From contig NC_081826.1 in the NCBI RefSeq assembly GCF_030867095.1, positions 37,984,001-38,048,000 on the forward strand: a DNA stretch of 64,000 bases, given 5' to 3'. Of this stretch, positions 1 through 10,541 are shown in pieces. This stretch comes from Alligator mississippiensis. Lineage: Eukaryota > Chordata > Crocodylia > Alligatoridae. Positions within the stretch are counted from its first letter, which is position 1. Every line of letters starts with the position of its first letter. Both the position numbers and the translations under genes were made by a program. The notes under the pieces were generated by a model, which did no database searches, was not told the DNA's origin, and saw nothing but the letters and a program-made list of their open reading frames with translations.

Positions 1-232
1 TTGCTATTTATTATATAAATACATTAATGTAGCTATATTACTCACCTATAATTAATTGAGTACAACATTCTGGATTATTTTTGGTGAAAATTGGGTATCA
101 GGCCTTGGTTCAGGAATCAATCCCCCATTTCTAACATTGTTTCCTATGGGAAAATCGCTTCCGAGTTACAATGTTTTGACTTAAGACACGTTTTTCAGGA
201 ACCAATTTTGTCGTAAGTCTAAGGACCGCCTG
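1..232. mobile_element. Pogo/Tigger-like DNA transposon end, partial
   Basis: The right boundary reads GGACCGCCTG followed by TA, the usual TA target dinucleotide of Tc1/mariner/pogo elements. The body contains phrases such as TTTCCTATGGGAAAA and TTTTTCAGGAACCAATTTT that I recognise from pogo-like terminal regions in vertebrates. The left end lies outside the window, so only one terminus is visible. Family assignment is by memory of such termini, not by search. Confidence 0.5.
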
Positions 233-376
233 TAGTGTTCTGGCCTGAATTAACTATTCTTGGGTAAAAGTTGTAGAGAAAAGCAGCTTACGATCTATTA
301 CTGAGAAGACTGGTTCCTAAACTGCATTTGGTAAGAAAATGAGTTAGTATTATAGGACTCTTCAGTTTACCGCAAG

Positions 377-470
377 CTTTGGTCAAAAATATCTGTGGGA
401 TGGCTCAGAGATCAGTTCTAGGTCTAAAATTTAGAATATTTTATAATAACCTGAAAAAAGGAAAAACAAG
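377..470 (+). pseudogene. CR1-like reverse transcriptase remnant
   Basis: The + strand reads QRSVLGLKFRIFYNNLKKG, which lines up with the CR1 RT motif (QGSVLGP.LFNIFINDL) around the B-motif region. Only about 30 codons are recognisable, and the rest of the small open frame to 564 does not extend the similarity clearly. It is a heavily decayed LINE fragment, not a gene. Confidence 0.42.
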
Positions 471-650
471 AAATTCAACCACTGGGGAGACTTTTAAAAA
501 CATCAGTGAGAACAAAGAGAACACAGAGCAGCTTATGAATGTTAAAGAAAAGGAGAGGAAATGAGATTAGATCCAGCCAAAATCTAAGTCTTAGCTATTA
601 AATAGAAGGCACATACTTAGAAAGCTGTTATGCTCAAAGAGACCTCGGGA

Positions 651-664
651 GGGGGGGGGGGGGG
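651..664. repeat. G14 homopolymer
   Basis: An uninterrupted run of 14 G in otherwise unassigned sequence between about 480 and 1790. Nothing else in that stretch is recognised, and the open frames there are short and not supported as genes. Confidence 0.9.
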
Positions 665-1792
665 TTGCAGTTCAGATGTGAGCCTGAACTACAGCAGCCA
701 CCACAACTAATATCTTCTTGAATTGTATATCCAGAGGTACCATATCATGTAGTAGGAAAGAGTGATCTCTCTTAAAAGGTACCAACTCAATACTTTGTTC
801 AGTTCCAGGCCCTTTAATGCCAGAGATGTTGAAAAGAGATTACAGGAACCTAGGGTAACACCAACTCATGTGTGTACAGAGCTGGATGGATTAATTTTTC
901 ATGTAAGGAACTATTCTAAGAAGTGTAAATGTGTGTAGTTTGACCAAGGGGTAGCTAACAGAGACTAGGATGACCCTCACCTCTGCCTCATCCCAGAGAG
1001 AAGGCGGTAGTATAGGCTTAGAAGCAAATGCCACTGCTTTTTTCTTGTCTATGTCCCTGCCATCAAATAGCTCAGCTCCAGCCCCTTTCAGGGGCCCAGC
1101 CTTTCTGCTCACAAAGTTTCTCTTTGCTTGGCTAATAGTCCCAGTTCTGTCTCTACTGGGTCTATGAATCCAGGGCCCCCAACTCTGCTGGCTGAGGGAT
1201 TGTCCCCTGATCCAGACCTGAGGGCTCCCTACTTTCACTGCCCTGGTAGATCCTAGGTTTCAAAGCAGATACTCACAACCCTCTAGGGTCAATTACTGCA
1301 GTTCCATGTCAGGACTCTTCCAGATGTGGCCTCCACATCTCCCCTTATAGAAATGCCCAATTCACCGGTTGTTATCAACCAAGATTTTTAACAAACTGTC
1401 CTGCCACTCTGGGATGCTTTAAAAGTCCCAAACATAAAACTTCACTTCCTTGGGCTCAAAAAGATAACAAATAAAAAAACCCATGCAGTTTACAGCCACC
1501 AAAATCCACAATCTTCAGGTTCACCCCACATACCCTGGGGCACCACTAGCCTCTGCTGGGGTGTCTCCCTCTCCCCCTCAAGAGTAATCGGCCCTGGTTC
1601 TTTTCTCTCCATTGGTAGCTAGGAACCAGCTTTTATGTCTTGGGGCCCTTCCCCTCTTCTGGTCACCTGCCCCTGCCCAGTCAGGCCTGCACAGGAGGTC
1701 ACCAGGACAAGCAGTCTCCAGGACAAGCAGGTCTGCAGCTTGTCCCCAGCTGCATCTCTTTACCCCTTCTGGCTCTAAAGGTCCTCACCTTA

Positions 1793-2160
1793 AGCAGGGG
1801 CAGGCAAAATATGGCCCATGGGCTGGATCCAGATTAATATTTATCTGCATCTGGCTGCCTGTCAAAGATGACAGGCACCAGCAGTAGTAGGACCCAGGGG
1901 GAGCCAGTGACAGGACCCAACAGCCACAGCAGCAAGGTCCACAGACCCCACACCCACCTCCAGCACCAACCACCTCCACCCTCAGCCTCCCCTCTGGCCT
2001 GGAACCCTGGGGCTGCTCCTACCTCCCTCTGCCCTAGAGGAAAATTCAGATAAGAATGTGAGGCAAGGGGAAGTGGATGGTGTAAGGGGAGGACCACGGG
2101 CAACCATCCCAGTCCTTGGGGCTGGGTTGCACTGGCTCCTACTGAGTCCTGTGGTCTGGC
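1793..2160 (+). mobile_element. hAT-like non-autonomous element, approximate limits
   Basis: The left edge begins CAGGGGCAGGCAAAATATGG and continues with GCCCATGGGCTGGATCC. This form (CAGGGGTGGGCAAACTATGGCCC-like) is typical of hAT termini in vertebrate genomes. The right terminus was not found. GC-rich sequence continues to about 2850 and may belong to the same or another element, so the end coordinate is a guess. Confidence 0.4.
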
Positions 2161-2974
2161 AATGCAGCCAGGAGCCACACAGGGCCAGAGTGGATGGCGG
2201 CTAGGTGGGCGTGCAGGCAGGGGGTTGGGGAAATGGCAGCGACAGGCAGAGGGGTGAGTGGCAGTGAGTGGGTGGGCATGCAGAAGTGCAGTGACAGGTG
2301 GGTGGGAGCGCAGGGCCCGCAACAGTGTCCCGGGGCGAGGGCCAGCAGGGGCTCAGGATGGGGCAGCTGGAGCATGTAGCCTGGGCTTGCAGGGGCTCTC
2401 TGGAGCCAGTATGGGTTGCACCAGCAGGGAGAGGGGGGAGCCAGCTCAGCTCCAGAGAGCCACTGCTAGCCTGGGCCTCATGCTCCTGCCACCCAGCCAT
2501 AGGCCTCCACTGGCTCTGACCTCAGGGCACTGGCACAGGCCCCATGCTCCTGCTCAGCTGTCACTACACTCCCGTGCACCTGCTCACTGCCACTTTCCCC
2601 ACCGCCTGCCACTGCCATTTCCCTGATTTTCTTCCCACTGCTGCCACTTCTCCGCACCGCCCCCTGCTGCCTGTCTGCCTGTCTGCCAGCTGGCCAGACA
2701 GCCACTCCAGCACCACATGATTCCTGGCTGCATCACCAGACTACAGGACTCAGCAGGAGCCCCCAGGATTCTCAGCTGGCTCCGTGCAGTGGCTCCTGCT
2801 GCATCCTGTGGTTTCAGCCCTGCAACTAAGACATGGTGCTGGAGTGGCGAGTGGGGGGGGGCAGGGAAGCAGCAAGAGAAGGTCAGTGGTGGCAGACATG
2901 GGGGGGAAAGTGGTGGTGAGCAGGAGTATGGGGCCTGCACCAGTGCCTCAGGGCCAGGAGCAGCAGGAGAGAAA

Positions 2975-3311
2975 GAGAGAGACTGCCATACATGCACACC
3001 CCATATCCCCTCACATACCCCAGCCACCCTTCCCCTCCACACAAGCCACAACCATCCCCAGACACACTCCCGCCACTCACTCACATCCCCCACAAACCCC
3101 ATACCCACCCACACCCCACATATCCACACCCATATGCTCCCCCACCCCACATACACACACAAACACACACACACACAACCCCATACACACCCACACCTAT
3201 CCATCCCCTCACAACCCCCCCATACCCAGCCTCTCCCATACCCCACATACCCACAGTGCCCCACAAACCTATACTTATGCACCCATACCCCCCACCCCAC
3301 CCCACCCATAA
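2975..3311. repeat. CA-rich low-complexity tract
   Basis: About 340 bases in which the + strand is nearly free of G and made of degenerate CCCCACA / CATACCCACA units, including a short pure (CA)n run near 3158-3177. Several long open frames overlap it on both strands only because this composition avoids stop codons. They should not be read as proteins. Confidence 0.9.
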
Positions 3312-4060
3312 TATACAACAGTAAGGCTTCATTTTGAGCTATTATACAATCACCTCTATGTACCCTATGCATACACAAGTAAATCAGGACAAAAATATTT
3401 TTTAAAATCAAATTCATGAATGTTGTGTTTGATTTTTAGAATATAATTTGGTATTTTTCTGGTTCTGAGATGGCAAACCCCCTTGCTGAAAGGAGTACGT
3501 CCAGGGACAAGGGGAGGGACTTTTGGTGGCAAAGGCCAGGGGTTAAGGGGCGGTACTTCTGGTCCCAAGATGGTGACCAAGGGGCGGGGCTACCCTTGTG
3601 GACCTTGACAGCTTGCCAAAACTCAATGATATAATTGCCTGCTCCTGCCTTAAAGGGACCTAGCCCTGCAACTCTGTCCCATGGTCTCTCCCTAGTAGCA
3701 AAGGTGAAACCCCATTATACTTTCATAGATGGGGGAAATAGTGGTCCTTGCTCAGTAACTCCTCAGTTTACCACTTCTGGGTCTTCACAGAACACTTTTA
3801 CTGAATGTATCTGGTACATCTTGCATTGTGAATGTGGGCAAGACATTTAAGAGGCATCTATACAAACGTATGCATCAACCTAGGAAATACTAAGAGGCTT
3901 ACCACTTCCAGACCATGTTCACCAAGGGGCACGTATGCTGTTAACACTGACTATTCATGTGGTCACTGAGCCAGACAGGACTGTTACATGTTCCTACAGG
4001 TTGTGCAGCCTTCATTTTCTGTGATCATATGAGATTGAGGAAGTCAATGGAAGACAGTCC
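3312..4060. other. Unassigned sequence, probably old repeats
   Basis: No gene is supported. A GC-rich stretch near 3450-3600 contains repeated phrases of the AAGGGGCGG / AAGATGGTGACC type that look like part of a dispersed repeat I cannot name. The segment 3800-4000 has a short reading (WYILHCECGQDI) faintly like the start of a GIY-YIG nuclease domain of Penelope elements, but this is too weak to call. Confidence 0.5.
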
Positions 4061-4320
4061 TATTAGGCCAGAGGTGGACACATGAGCTGGATCTGGCCTG
4101 CAGAGTCCTATAATTTGGCCCCTCATGCTGCCCCTTTTGTTGGTCCAGGCTGCTCTCTCACCCCCACTGCCCCCCTCTGCTCCCCATGCGGTACCCAGGA
4201 TGTGCACAGCCCATGGCATTTGCTGGAGGCAATCCCAGGCTGCACCACCCACACCACTCGCTGCTGATCCCTGGCTCCATCATCATCATCAGTCCCTTGA
4301 TTCGAGGATGATCTCTACCA
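4060..4320. mobile_element. hAT-like fragment followed by a LINE tail (tentative)
   Basis: Positions 4066-4130 (AGGTGGACACATGAGCTGGATC...) resemble the terminus seen at 1793. From about 4268 an (ATC)n-like stretch followed by TTGATTCGAGGATGATC looks like the minus-strand 3' tail of a non-LTR element. Phrases such as CCCAGGCTGCACCACC recur in reverse orientation near 11265. Both identifications are weak. Confidence 0.3.
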
Positions 4321-4539
4321 TGACTCATTAACAGGTCTAGGGAAGATGACAACTTTCTTATGGTCTTCCCTGTTATGTGCTAAAGCACAACCAATGTCAC
4401 CAACTCAATCGAAAGTCCATAAAGTGCTTCCCAATCAGGGTTACAATGCCAAAGACCCTTTTCAGGGCCAAATGTATTGCAAAGTGGGACCATCACTATG
4501 TTTGTGACACTTAAAGTGGAGGGCCTATCAGGGCCCAAG

Positions 4540-5230
4540 TGTGATTTCTTGGGACAGTGACCCAAATTCCATAAGACTGATGTGCTACTGCTTCAGAAAC
4601 CCATATAACTAACAATGAAAGAGCCTCAAAAATGAGGATTCCAGGATTTCTGCTAACCACCATCATCCCAAACAAGGACTAGCAACATATGTGAAATCCT
4701 GTCTTAAAGATGCCACCACAATAAATCTAGAAAACAATACACCTATAGCTATTAAAATTTAAGGATGTATCCATGATAAATACAGTAAAAGCTCTGTTTT
4801 CCAGCATGAGTGGGGAATGGGGGGTGCTGGTAATATAAAAATGTTGGTTGGTTTTCTGAGGTACGGGTTTCCAGCTGGACATTTGGGGGGGGGGGGGGGG
4901 GGGGAGAGAGCTGCACAGAGAATGGCAGCAGTGCAGGGTGCTGGGTGGCAGCAGTGGCCATCACATGCAAGCTTCCCTTCCTCCCCCCACCCACGGCTGG
5001 CTGGCCGGAAATTCCAGTTAATAGAAATGCCAGTTAGTAAAATGCTGGATAACAGGGCTTTTACTATATATACACCTCCAAATGACATATGGATTCCAAG
5101 CATGCTGCCTACCCTTAACCATCCAGTGGTTTTCACCAGCAATTTTAACAGCCATCACACAGCTTGGGGCTACACAGCTGATAAAAACTGTGGAGAATCG
5201 TCATTGACTGGGTAATGATGAAACACCGGT
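4540..5230 (+). pseudogene. LINE endonuclease domain, split by MITE
   Basis: Readable blocks on the + strand are KTDVLLLQ (the LQE(T/K) motif region), TTIIPNKD followed by ATYVKSCLKD, then after the inserted MITE YTPPNDIWIP and FTSNFNSHHTAWGY. The last block corresponds to the GDFN-H motif of APE endonucleases, with the catalytic-region GD changed to TS. In-frame stops and a missing catalytic residue mean it is dead. The reading frame on either side of 4783-5066 joins naturally once the transposon is ignored, which dates the MITE after the LINE. Confidence 0.6.
4783..5066. mobile_element. Pogo-like MITE with TA duplication
   Basis: The left terminus is CAGTAAAAGCTCTGTTTTCC and the right terminus, reverse-complemented, is TAGTAAAAGCCCTGTTATCC. 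Both sides are flanked by TA (4781-4782 and 5067-5068). The element is 284 bp with no coding capacity and holds a G20 run at 4885-4904. It interrupts the LINE endonuclease. The same termini recur at 44967-45298. Confidence 0.75.
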
Positions 5231-5439
5231 TCCTTCTGTTTGATGCTAAAGATCGAAGCACCTTCCACTCCACATGATGGAGAAATGATTTCCAAAACAG
5301 CCAGCATAGGCCCATCCTGATACACATAGGGATTGAAATTCTAACAATAATGTCCTTTCCCATGCCACAATATAACTTTAGAAAGGCTAATTGGGAACCT
5401 TTTACTGATGATATTGAACACACTGTTTTTCAGATTCCA

Positions 5440-5735
5440 CCAAAACCAGAAATTTTTGAGCGCTTCACCAAGCTTGTGCTCAAAGTGGCCTGATCACACA
5501 TCTCCAGGGGCTACCAGGTGGAATACACTTCATGTTGGAGTGAACAAAGTGAATTTCTGTTCCAGGAATTCTTAGCCTCAGGAACCCCGAAATTTGGTAA
5601 AGCTCTCTTGAACTCACTAAATGAATCCAGAAGACAAAGATGGATCAAAGCAATGGAGTCATTAGACTTTACACACTCAAGCCATAAATCTCAAAGCCTC
5701 CTGAGACATCTAGGAGCAACACCACTACTATAAAC
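5440..5735 (+). pseudogene. LINE ORF2 linker region
   Basis: An open stretch reads PPKPEIFERFTKLVLKVA, a stop, then a longer block with the signature ESRRQRWIKAMESLDFTHSS and SLLRHLG. In intact relatives this region lies between endonuclease and reverse transcriptase. The conserved spacing supports one colinear, decayed ORF2 rather than separate genes. Confidence 0.55.
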
Positions 5736-5879
5736 AAAGACGACGATCAATATATCTATAAATGCAATCTCCTCAAAAGTGTTGCTGGATGGAAAGACCC
5801 ATACAGACTGCCAGACTAGACAGTGAGTACCAGTTCAACTCCATCAATCAATGACAAAATGTACACAGGAAACAGCCCT

Positions 5880-6392
5880 GCCATCTCCCTTCATTGAAGA
5901 AGAGTCATTGAAGCCCTAAGAGCTACCAGATCAGGGAAAGCTGCAGGATTAGATGACAGCTATCCTGAGTTCTTGAAACATCTTGGCCAAAAAGGACACC
6001 ATTAGTTGGCCAGACTTTTCTCTGACATAATGGCCACAAGCAAAATTCCCTAGATATGGAAACAAGCAAAGGACATTGCTATTCCAAAACCTGGAAAATC
6101 AACCACAGACCCAAAATCTTCTGCCCTATATCCCTGCTTTGTATGACATATACATTTCTCCAAAAAAATGCTACTGCCTTACATGTCTCCCATCTTCAAG
6201 AAGGTTATACCAGTTGAACAGGCTGGCTTTCACCCTCAACACAGCACTTGTAACCATGTGCTGGCACTCATTACATATATTGAAGCCAGGTACCAATGCA
6301 AAGAGATCATAGGAGCCGCTTTCATTGATTTCAGCAGCCTATGATACTGTATGGTGAGATGGTCTCCTGCTAAAAGTATCAAGGGTCATCAG
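5880..6392 (+). pseudogene. LINE reverse transcriptase, N-terminal part
   Basis: With frameshifts, the + strand gives the RT finger region (DPKSYRPISLL-like, degraded), a PVEQAGFHP-like block near 6210-6240, and AAFIDFSAAYDTVW at about 6313-6355. The last is motif A of LINE reverse transcriptases, with its catalytic aspartate position present. The similarity stops abruptly near 6392, where unrelated GC-richer sequence begins. Confidence 0.55.
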
Positions 6393-7485
6393 GTGCTAGC
6401 AGACCCTCTGCCTCTTATCAACACTCCTGTCTGCACCCACCTGGCCTCATATAGATGCTCCCTGGCTGCCTTGGAGTGTATGCCTGGGGTCTGCTGTGGA
6501 GACTGTTCCTATGGTCTTGATATCGGGTTGCATTCTCCTCAAGGGAAGCCCCAACACTCTCCTGCCATGACTTGGACCTTCTGTTCAGTTGTGGGGCTCC
6601 CTCCAATCATTCTCCATGGGTCAGGTGTTACTCCTAGCGGGTGCTCTTGGGGCTTCACCTCCTCTACACCCCAACCATGTGCCAGCCTCTTAGGGTAACC
6701 AAACAATGGTCAATCAGCTCACCCTCCATTGTTGCCTCCTGCAACCTCTCCATCTATAGTGTTCCCGGTCTTCTTTACTCTGCCCAGGTGCCCTCAGGAT
6801 GCTGGGCTGTCCTTGATGGTGTGCCGGATCCTATTCTCTGTGCCAAGATCCCCGACGCAACCCCGGTCCACTCTGCCCATCGAGCGGTGCCTGCGACCCC
6901 TTCTGCCAGCCTGGGACTCAGGGAAAGAGTAAGAAAAGAAACAATAAACTGAAACTCTGGGGGAGGGTCTCAGCCCACCCCACTCATACTCCCCCTGTCT
7001 GCAGGCTCTCTCATCCCTCAATGCCTACCTCCCCGATCTGGCTTCCCTGCCGTCTGGGGTTATGTCCCCTTAATTACTGTTGGACCCTTCTGATGGGTCC
7101 CCCCTTGGCCTCTCTCACTCCTGGCCATGCAGTCCTTGCCCAGTTCAGGGGATAGCTCCACACCCTGCTCTCTGCCGTGTCCCCCCAGCTGCTTTCCCAC
7201 CACCAGCTTTTATCTCTGCCGGGCGGCATTCATGGATGGCATCATCTCCCTGCTCTGGTTTCAGCTGCAAATAAGAGTGGCTGACGAACCACACAGGTGT
7301 TTTGTCTCGCCATAGCTCATCCAGCCCCACTGCTTCTGAAAAAGCTAAGTTTGCCCTGCCTTCAGGGCTTTTCTTTTTGTTGTAGTGGCAGATTGTTTCT
7401 ACCTCAAGCCCCACTGTGGAAGGGGTTTCCTGCCCCTTTTCCTTTGTCCCTCTGGGACACTCTCTAACTGGTGATATTGTGTCCA
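6393..7485. mobile_element. Unidentified 1.1 kb insertion in the LINE
   Basis: LINE RT similarity stops near 6392 (after motif A) and resumes at about 7490 with SRTHLLNNGLPQGSVLAP (motif B). About 1.1 kb of GC-richer sequence separates them. It holds AATAAA near 6943 and an open frame of 123 codons on the minus strand (7145-7513) with no recognisable domain. A solo LTR is possible, but I could not find convincing TG...CA ends or a target duplication. A 20-base phrase near 6656 recurs near 20132. Confidence 0.4.
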
Positions 7486-7489
7486 TCTC

Positions 7490-8641
7490 GGGAACACTGT
7501 CAGCAGAACCCATCTACTAAATAATGGTCTCCCACAAGGATCAGTACTTGCACCAGCACTTCTCAAAGTGATCTTCCTGTCACCACCAACTGAAAATTTG
7601 GCTATGCCAATAACCTGGTGCTTGCTTGCTACTCAAAGAAAGACTCAGGCTGGAGTCCAGATAAATCTTTGTGAAGACCTCAAGTTACTTGAAGAATATT
7701 ATATGTATTGGAGACTTCACTGAAATCCAAGGAAAAGTGTCATCACATTATTTCTTCTAAACAATGCCCATGCCAACCAGAAACTTGCCATCACCTTCTG
7801 TGGAGAAGAGGTTAAGCATGAGAAGTTCCCAAAATACCTCTGCATAACTCTCGATCAGAGCCTCACCTTTCATGAACTTTTACAGAATGTTGCTAAAAAA
7901 ACAAAAGCATGAGTTAACCTTGTGCATAAACTGGCCGGAACAACGTGAGGAGCAAATGCAACCACGCTTCAAATGGCCACTCTAGCACTTGTTTTTTCTT
8001 CAGCAAAATATTGCTCCCCAGTCTGGAATAAAAGTGTGCACACAAAGATTGTTGATACGCAGTTAAATGCAGCTATGTGGATCATATCAGGAATACTAAA
8101 AATCACACCATTGACATTGCTTCCAGTCCTAGAAAACTTTGCTTCCCCATAGCTCCACCGCAATGCCGCATGTGAGGGAATACAATAAGGCCACTGGTAA
8201 CCCAAACCTCCCAGTCAACAAGGATATCACCATGCCACCAGCAGATAGGCTCAAATCTAGGAAACCCTTCTGGAAATGTGCCAAGAAGCTCTATGATGAT
8301 AACAAGAGTTACAAAGAACAATGGAAATACCAAACTGCCACAGAAATATATCATCAGCAACCCTATAATTTCCCAGACAGGATTTGACCTATCAAGAAAT
8401 ATTTTGTCCTCCCTGAATTGCAGCTGGACACTTCATGGAAAATGTGAACACCTACTCCATAAATGGAAAATCAAAGAGAGTCTGAGTTGCAATTGTGGTG
8501 CAATTTTTCAGATGGTGCAACACATTGTGCATGATTGTCCAATTAGTTCATTTAATGGTGATCTAAAAATCAATCCATGCAGCTGTCCCTGAGGCAGTCA
8601 AATTGTTATCAAATTTAGATATTAATCTATCAATGTTGTAA
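7490..8641 (+). pseudogene. LINE RT remainder and C-terminal Cys/His domain
   Basis: The blocks are NNGLPQGSVLAPALL (motif B), a badly eroded YADD region (AMPITWCLLA), then FPKYLCITLDQSLTF, a connection region with AKYCSPVWNKSVHTKI, and the C-terminal motif CNCG...HIVHDCP (C-x-C-x(n)-H-x4-C) at roughly 8490-8540. A one-base frameshift near 8570 leads into a last block ending at the TAA at 8639-8641. The catalytic YADD is destroyed. Confidence 0.6.
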
Positions 8642-8653
8642 TCCTAAAATGTC

Positions 8654-8665
8654 ATATGAAAGAGA
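8654..8665. repeat. Left target-site duplication of the Penelope element
   Basis: The 12 bases ATATGAAAGAGA occur here and again, identically, at 10840-10851, immediately outside the two ends of the Penelope-like element. This marks the insertion boundaries and shows that the host LINE 3' UTR was the target. Confidence 0.75.
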
Positions 8666-8671
8666 CAGGGG

Positions 8672-9745
8672 TCTCTACAAGAGAAAAAGGCCATAGAATC
8701 TCTAAGATCTAACCACCAAATAGTAATAAAACCAGCAGATAAAGGAGGAGCCATAGTCATCCTAAACCGTGAAGACTACGTAAAGGAAGCCAACAGACAG
8801 CTCTCTGACACCACCTACTATAAAGAACTACAAGAAGATCCTACTCCCCTTTTCACCAAGAAACTCAACAATACCATCAAATCATTTCCATCAAGACTAC
8901 AAGAAAAACTACAGACCTTGATCCCCCCGCTACCTAACCCGGGGACTTTTTACATGCTCCCTAAAATCTACAAACAAGGGAACCCTGGCAGACCTATCAT
9001 ATCCAACCATGGGACCCTAACTGAGGAAATATCAGGTTTCATTGAATCAATCCTAAAACCGCTCGTCACCCACAGAGCAAGTTTTGTACAAGACACTACA
9101 GACTTTCTACGGAAACTTAAAAACATAGACCACCTTCCCAGCAACACCCTCCTAGCCACCCTGGATGTTACCAGCCTATACACCAACATCCCACACCAGG
9201 ATGGCATCCAAGCCTGCCTTACATATCTACAGGAACAAGATTACAACCCAGAATACAGACCCAAAGATATTACTGAGCTTATACACTTCATCCTCACACA
9301 CAACAATTTCACTTTTAATAATCAACACTTCCTCCAGATGATGGGAACAGTTATGGGCACCAAAATGGCCCCACAATGTGCCAACCTTTTTGTGAGCCAC
9401 CTGGAAGAAGACTTCCTCAAGAACTGCACCATCAAACCCTTGCTATACTTAAGATATATCAATGATATCTTCATCATTTGGACTGAAAACCTACAACCTC
9501 TGATTGAGTTCCATCAGAAATTCAGCAATCACCATCCCTCCATCCAACTTTCTCTAGAATACTCCAGCACCAACATCTCCTTTTTAGACATGATGATCAA
9601 TATCCAGGATGATAAAATACAGACCACATTATACAAGAAACCCACAGAACAACATACATATCTGCACAGAACCAGCAATCACCCTAAACACACCAAAAAA
9701 GCTGTGATACCACCGAGCCCTCAGATACCACCGAATTTGCACTGA
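8672..9745 (+). pseudogene. Penelope-type reverse transcriptase, inactive
   Basis: The enzyme copied element RNA into DNA. The frame is open upstream of its first possible start and reads IVIKPADKGGAIVILNRED, a hallmark of Penelope RTs. It continues with YMLPKIYKQGNPGRPIISN, motif A ATLDVTSLYTNIP, motif B GTVMGTKMAPQCANLF, and motif C RYINDIFIIW at about 9454-9483. Motif C is normally YIDD or YADD. Here the first catalytic aspartate is asparagine (AAT), so the enzyme is probably dead. The frame runs into a stop at 9743-9745 after a one-base shift near 9705-9720. The downstream GIY-YIG domain continues in the other frame. The copy is otherwise nearly free of stops, so it is not very old. Confidence 0.8.
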
Positions 9746-10541
9746 AGAGAACACCCGGGATTGCCACCTCACCAATCTTAAAAAGGCTTCCACCCAACAA
9801 GGACACTCCTCCAGAGAGATAGATTGCATGTTTGAAAGAGCCACCCGGATACCACGTGAAGAACTGCTGCAGTACAGACCCCCACCCCCCACAAATCGCA
9901 CACCGCTGGTTATGACATATCACCCCTCCCTTGAACCTAAATGGAAAATCCTGAAACAATTGCAACCCATACTAGAAAGAGACCCTATTCTTAAAAAGAT
10001 CTTCCCAGAGCCACCCATCCTAGCCTTCAAACAAGCACTGAACCTCGCCAACCTCATCACCAGAAGCAAACTTCCTCAAGCCCAGAACACACCAAAAGGA
10101 TCCAGACTGTGCCATGACCAGAAATGCAAAACCTGCCAACGCATCTCCACCACCCCCACTATTACTACACCCCACAACAGAGCCATCAGCATCCCAGGAT
10201 CTTACAGCTGCACCTCCAGAAATGTAATATATCTTATCCAATGCACCAAATGCCCTGATGGAAAATACGTAGGAGAGACCAAACAACCACTGCGCACCAG
10301 AATGAACGCACACCGGAAATCTATCAAAGACAGGAATACCCAATTACCGGTGGGGGCACATTTTTCACAAGAAAACCACTCTCTCTCCAATCTCTCAGTC
10401 CTGATCCTCAAAGGAAACTTACAAAACACTTCCCAGAGACGAGCCTATGAACTCCATTTCATCAGCCTCCTGGATACTAAAAATCATGGACTAAATACAG
10501 ACATTGGATTTATGACACATTATAACCTGCCTGACATCTGA
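9722..10541 (+). pseudogene. Penelope-type GIY-YIG endonuclease domain
   Basis: This is the C-terminal half of the Penelope polyprotein in a shifted frame. It starts with the linker CTEENTRDCHLTNLKKA, passes CHDQKCKTCQRI (a Cys-rich motif common upstream of the nuclease) and reaches NVIYLIQCTKCPDGKYVGET followed by the helix TRMNAHRKSI. IYLI...KYVG is the GIY-YIG core, and the arginine at TRMNAH is in the expected place. The domain ends at the stop at 10539-10541. The nuclease is thought to nick target DNA to prime reverse transcription. Sequence quality within this half is good. It was read as part of one protein before the frameshift near 9710. Confidence 0.8.

Larger units (their letters stand above)
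4540..8653 (+). mobile_element. Decayed APE-type LINE (Jockey/Ingi/Vingi-related?)
   Basis: A single ORF2-like colinear order can be followed through frameshifts and stops: endonuclease (about 4560-5230), linker, reverse transcriptase (about 5880-6390 and 7500-7650), connection region (7690-8100), and a C-terminal Cys/His motif ending at a TAA at 8639-8641. The wording of the linker (RRQRWIKAMESLDFTHSSHK) and C-terminus matches a LINE group common in invertebrates. Vingi or another Jockey/Ingi relative is my best guess. It is interrupted by a pogo-like MITE and by a 1.1 kb unassigned insertion, and a Penelope element follows immediately in its 3' UTR. Confidence 0.65.

Noticed and set aside
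2717..3337. Open frames of 206, 175 and (minus strand) 277 codons
   Set aside because: They exist because the CA-rich tract lacks stop codons. The translations are His/Pro/Thr or Gly/Val/Trp low complexity without any domain.
3620..3850. GIY-YIG-like reading WYILHCECGQDI
   Set aside because: Only about 12 residues resemble the domain, and no other Penelope feature is nearby.
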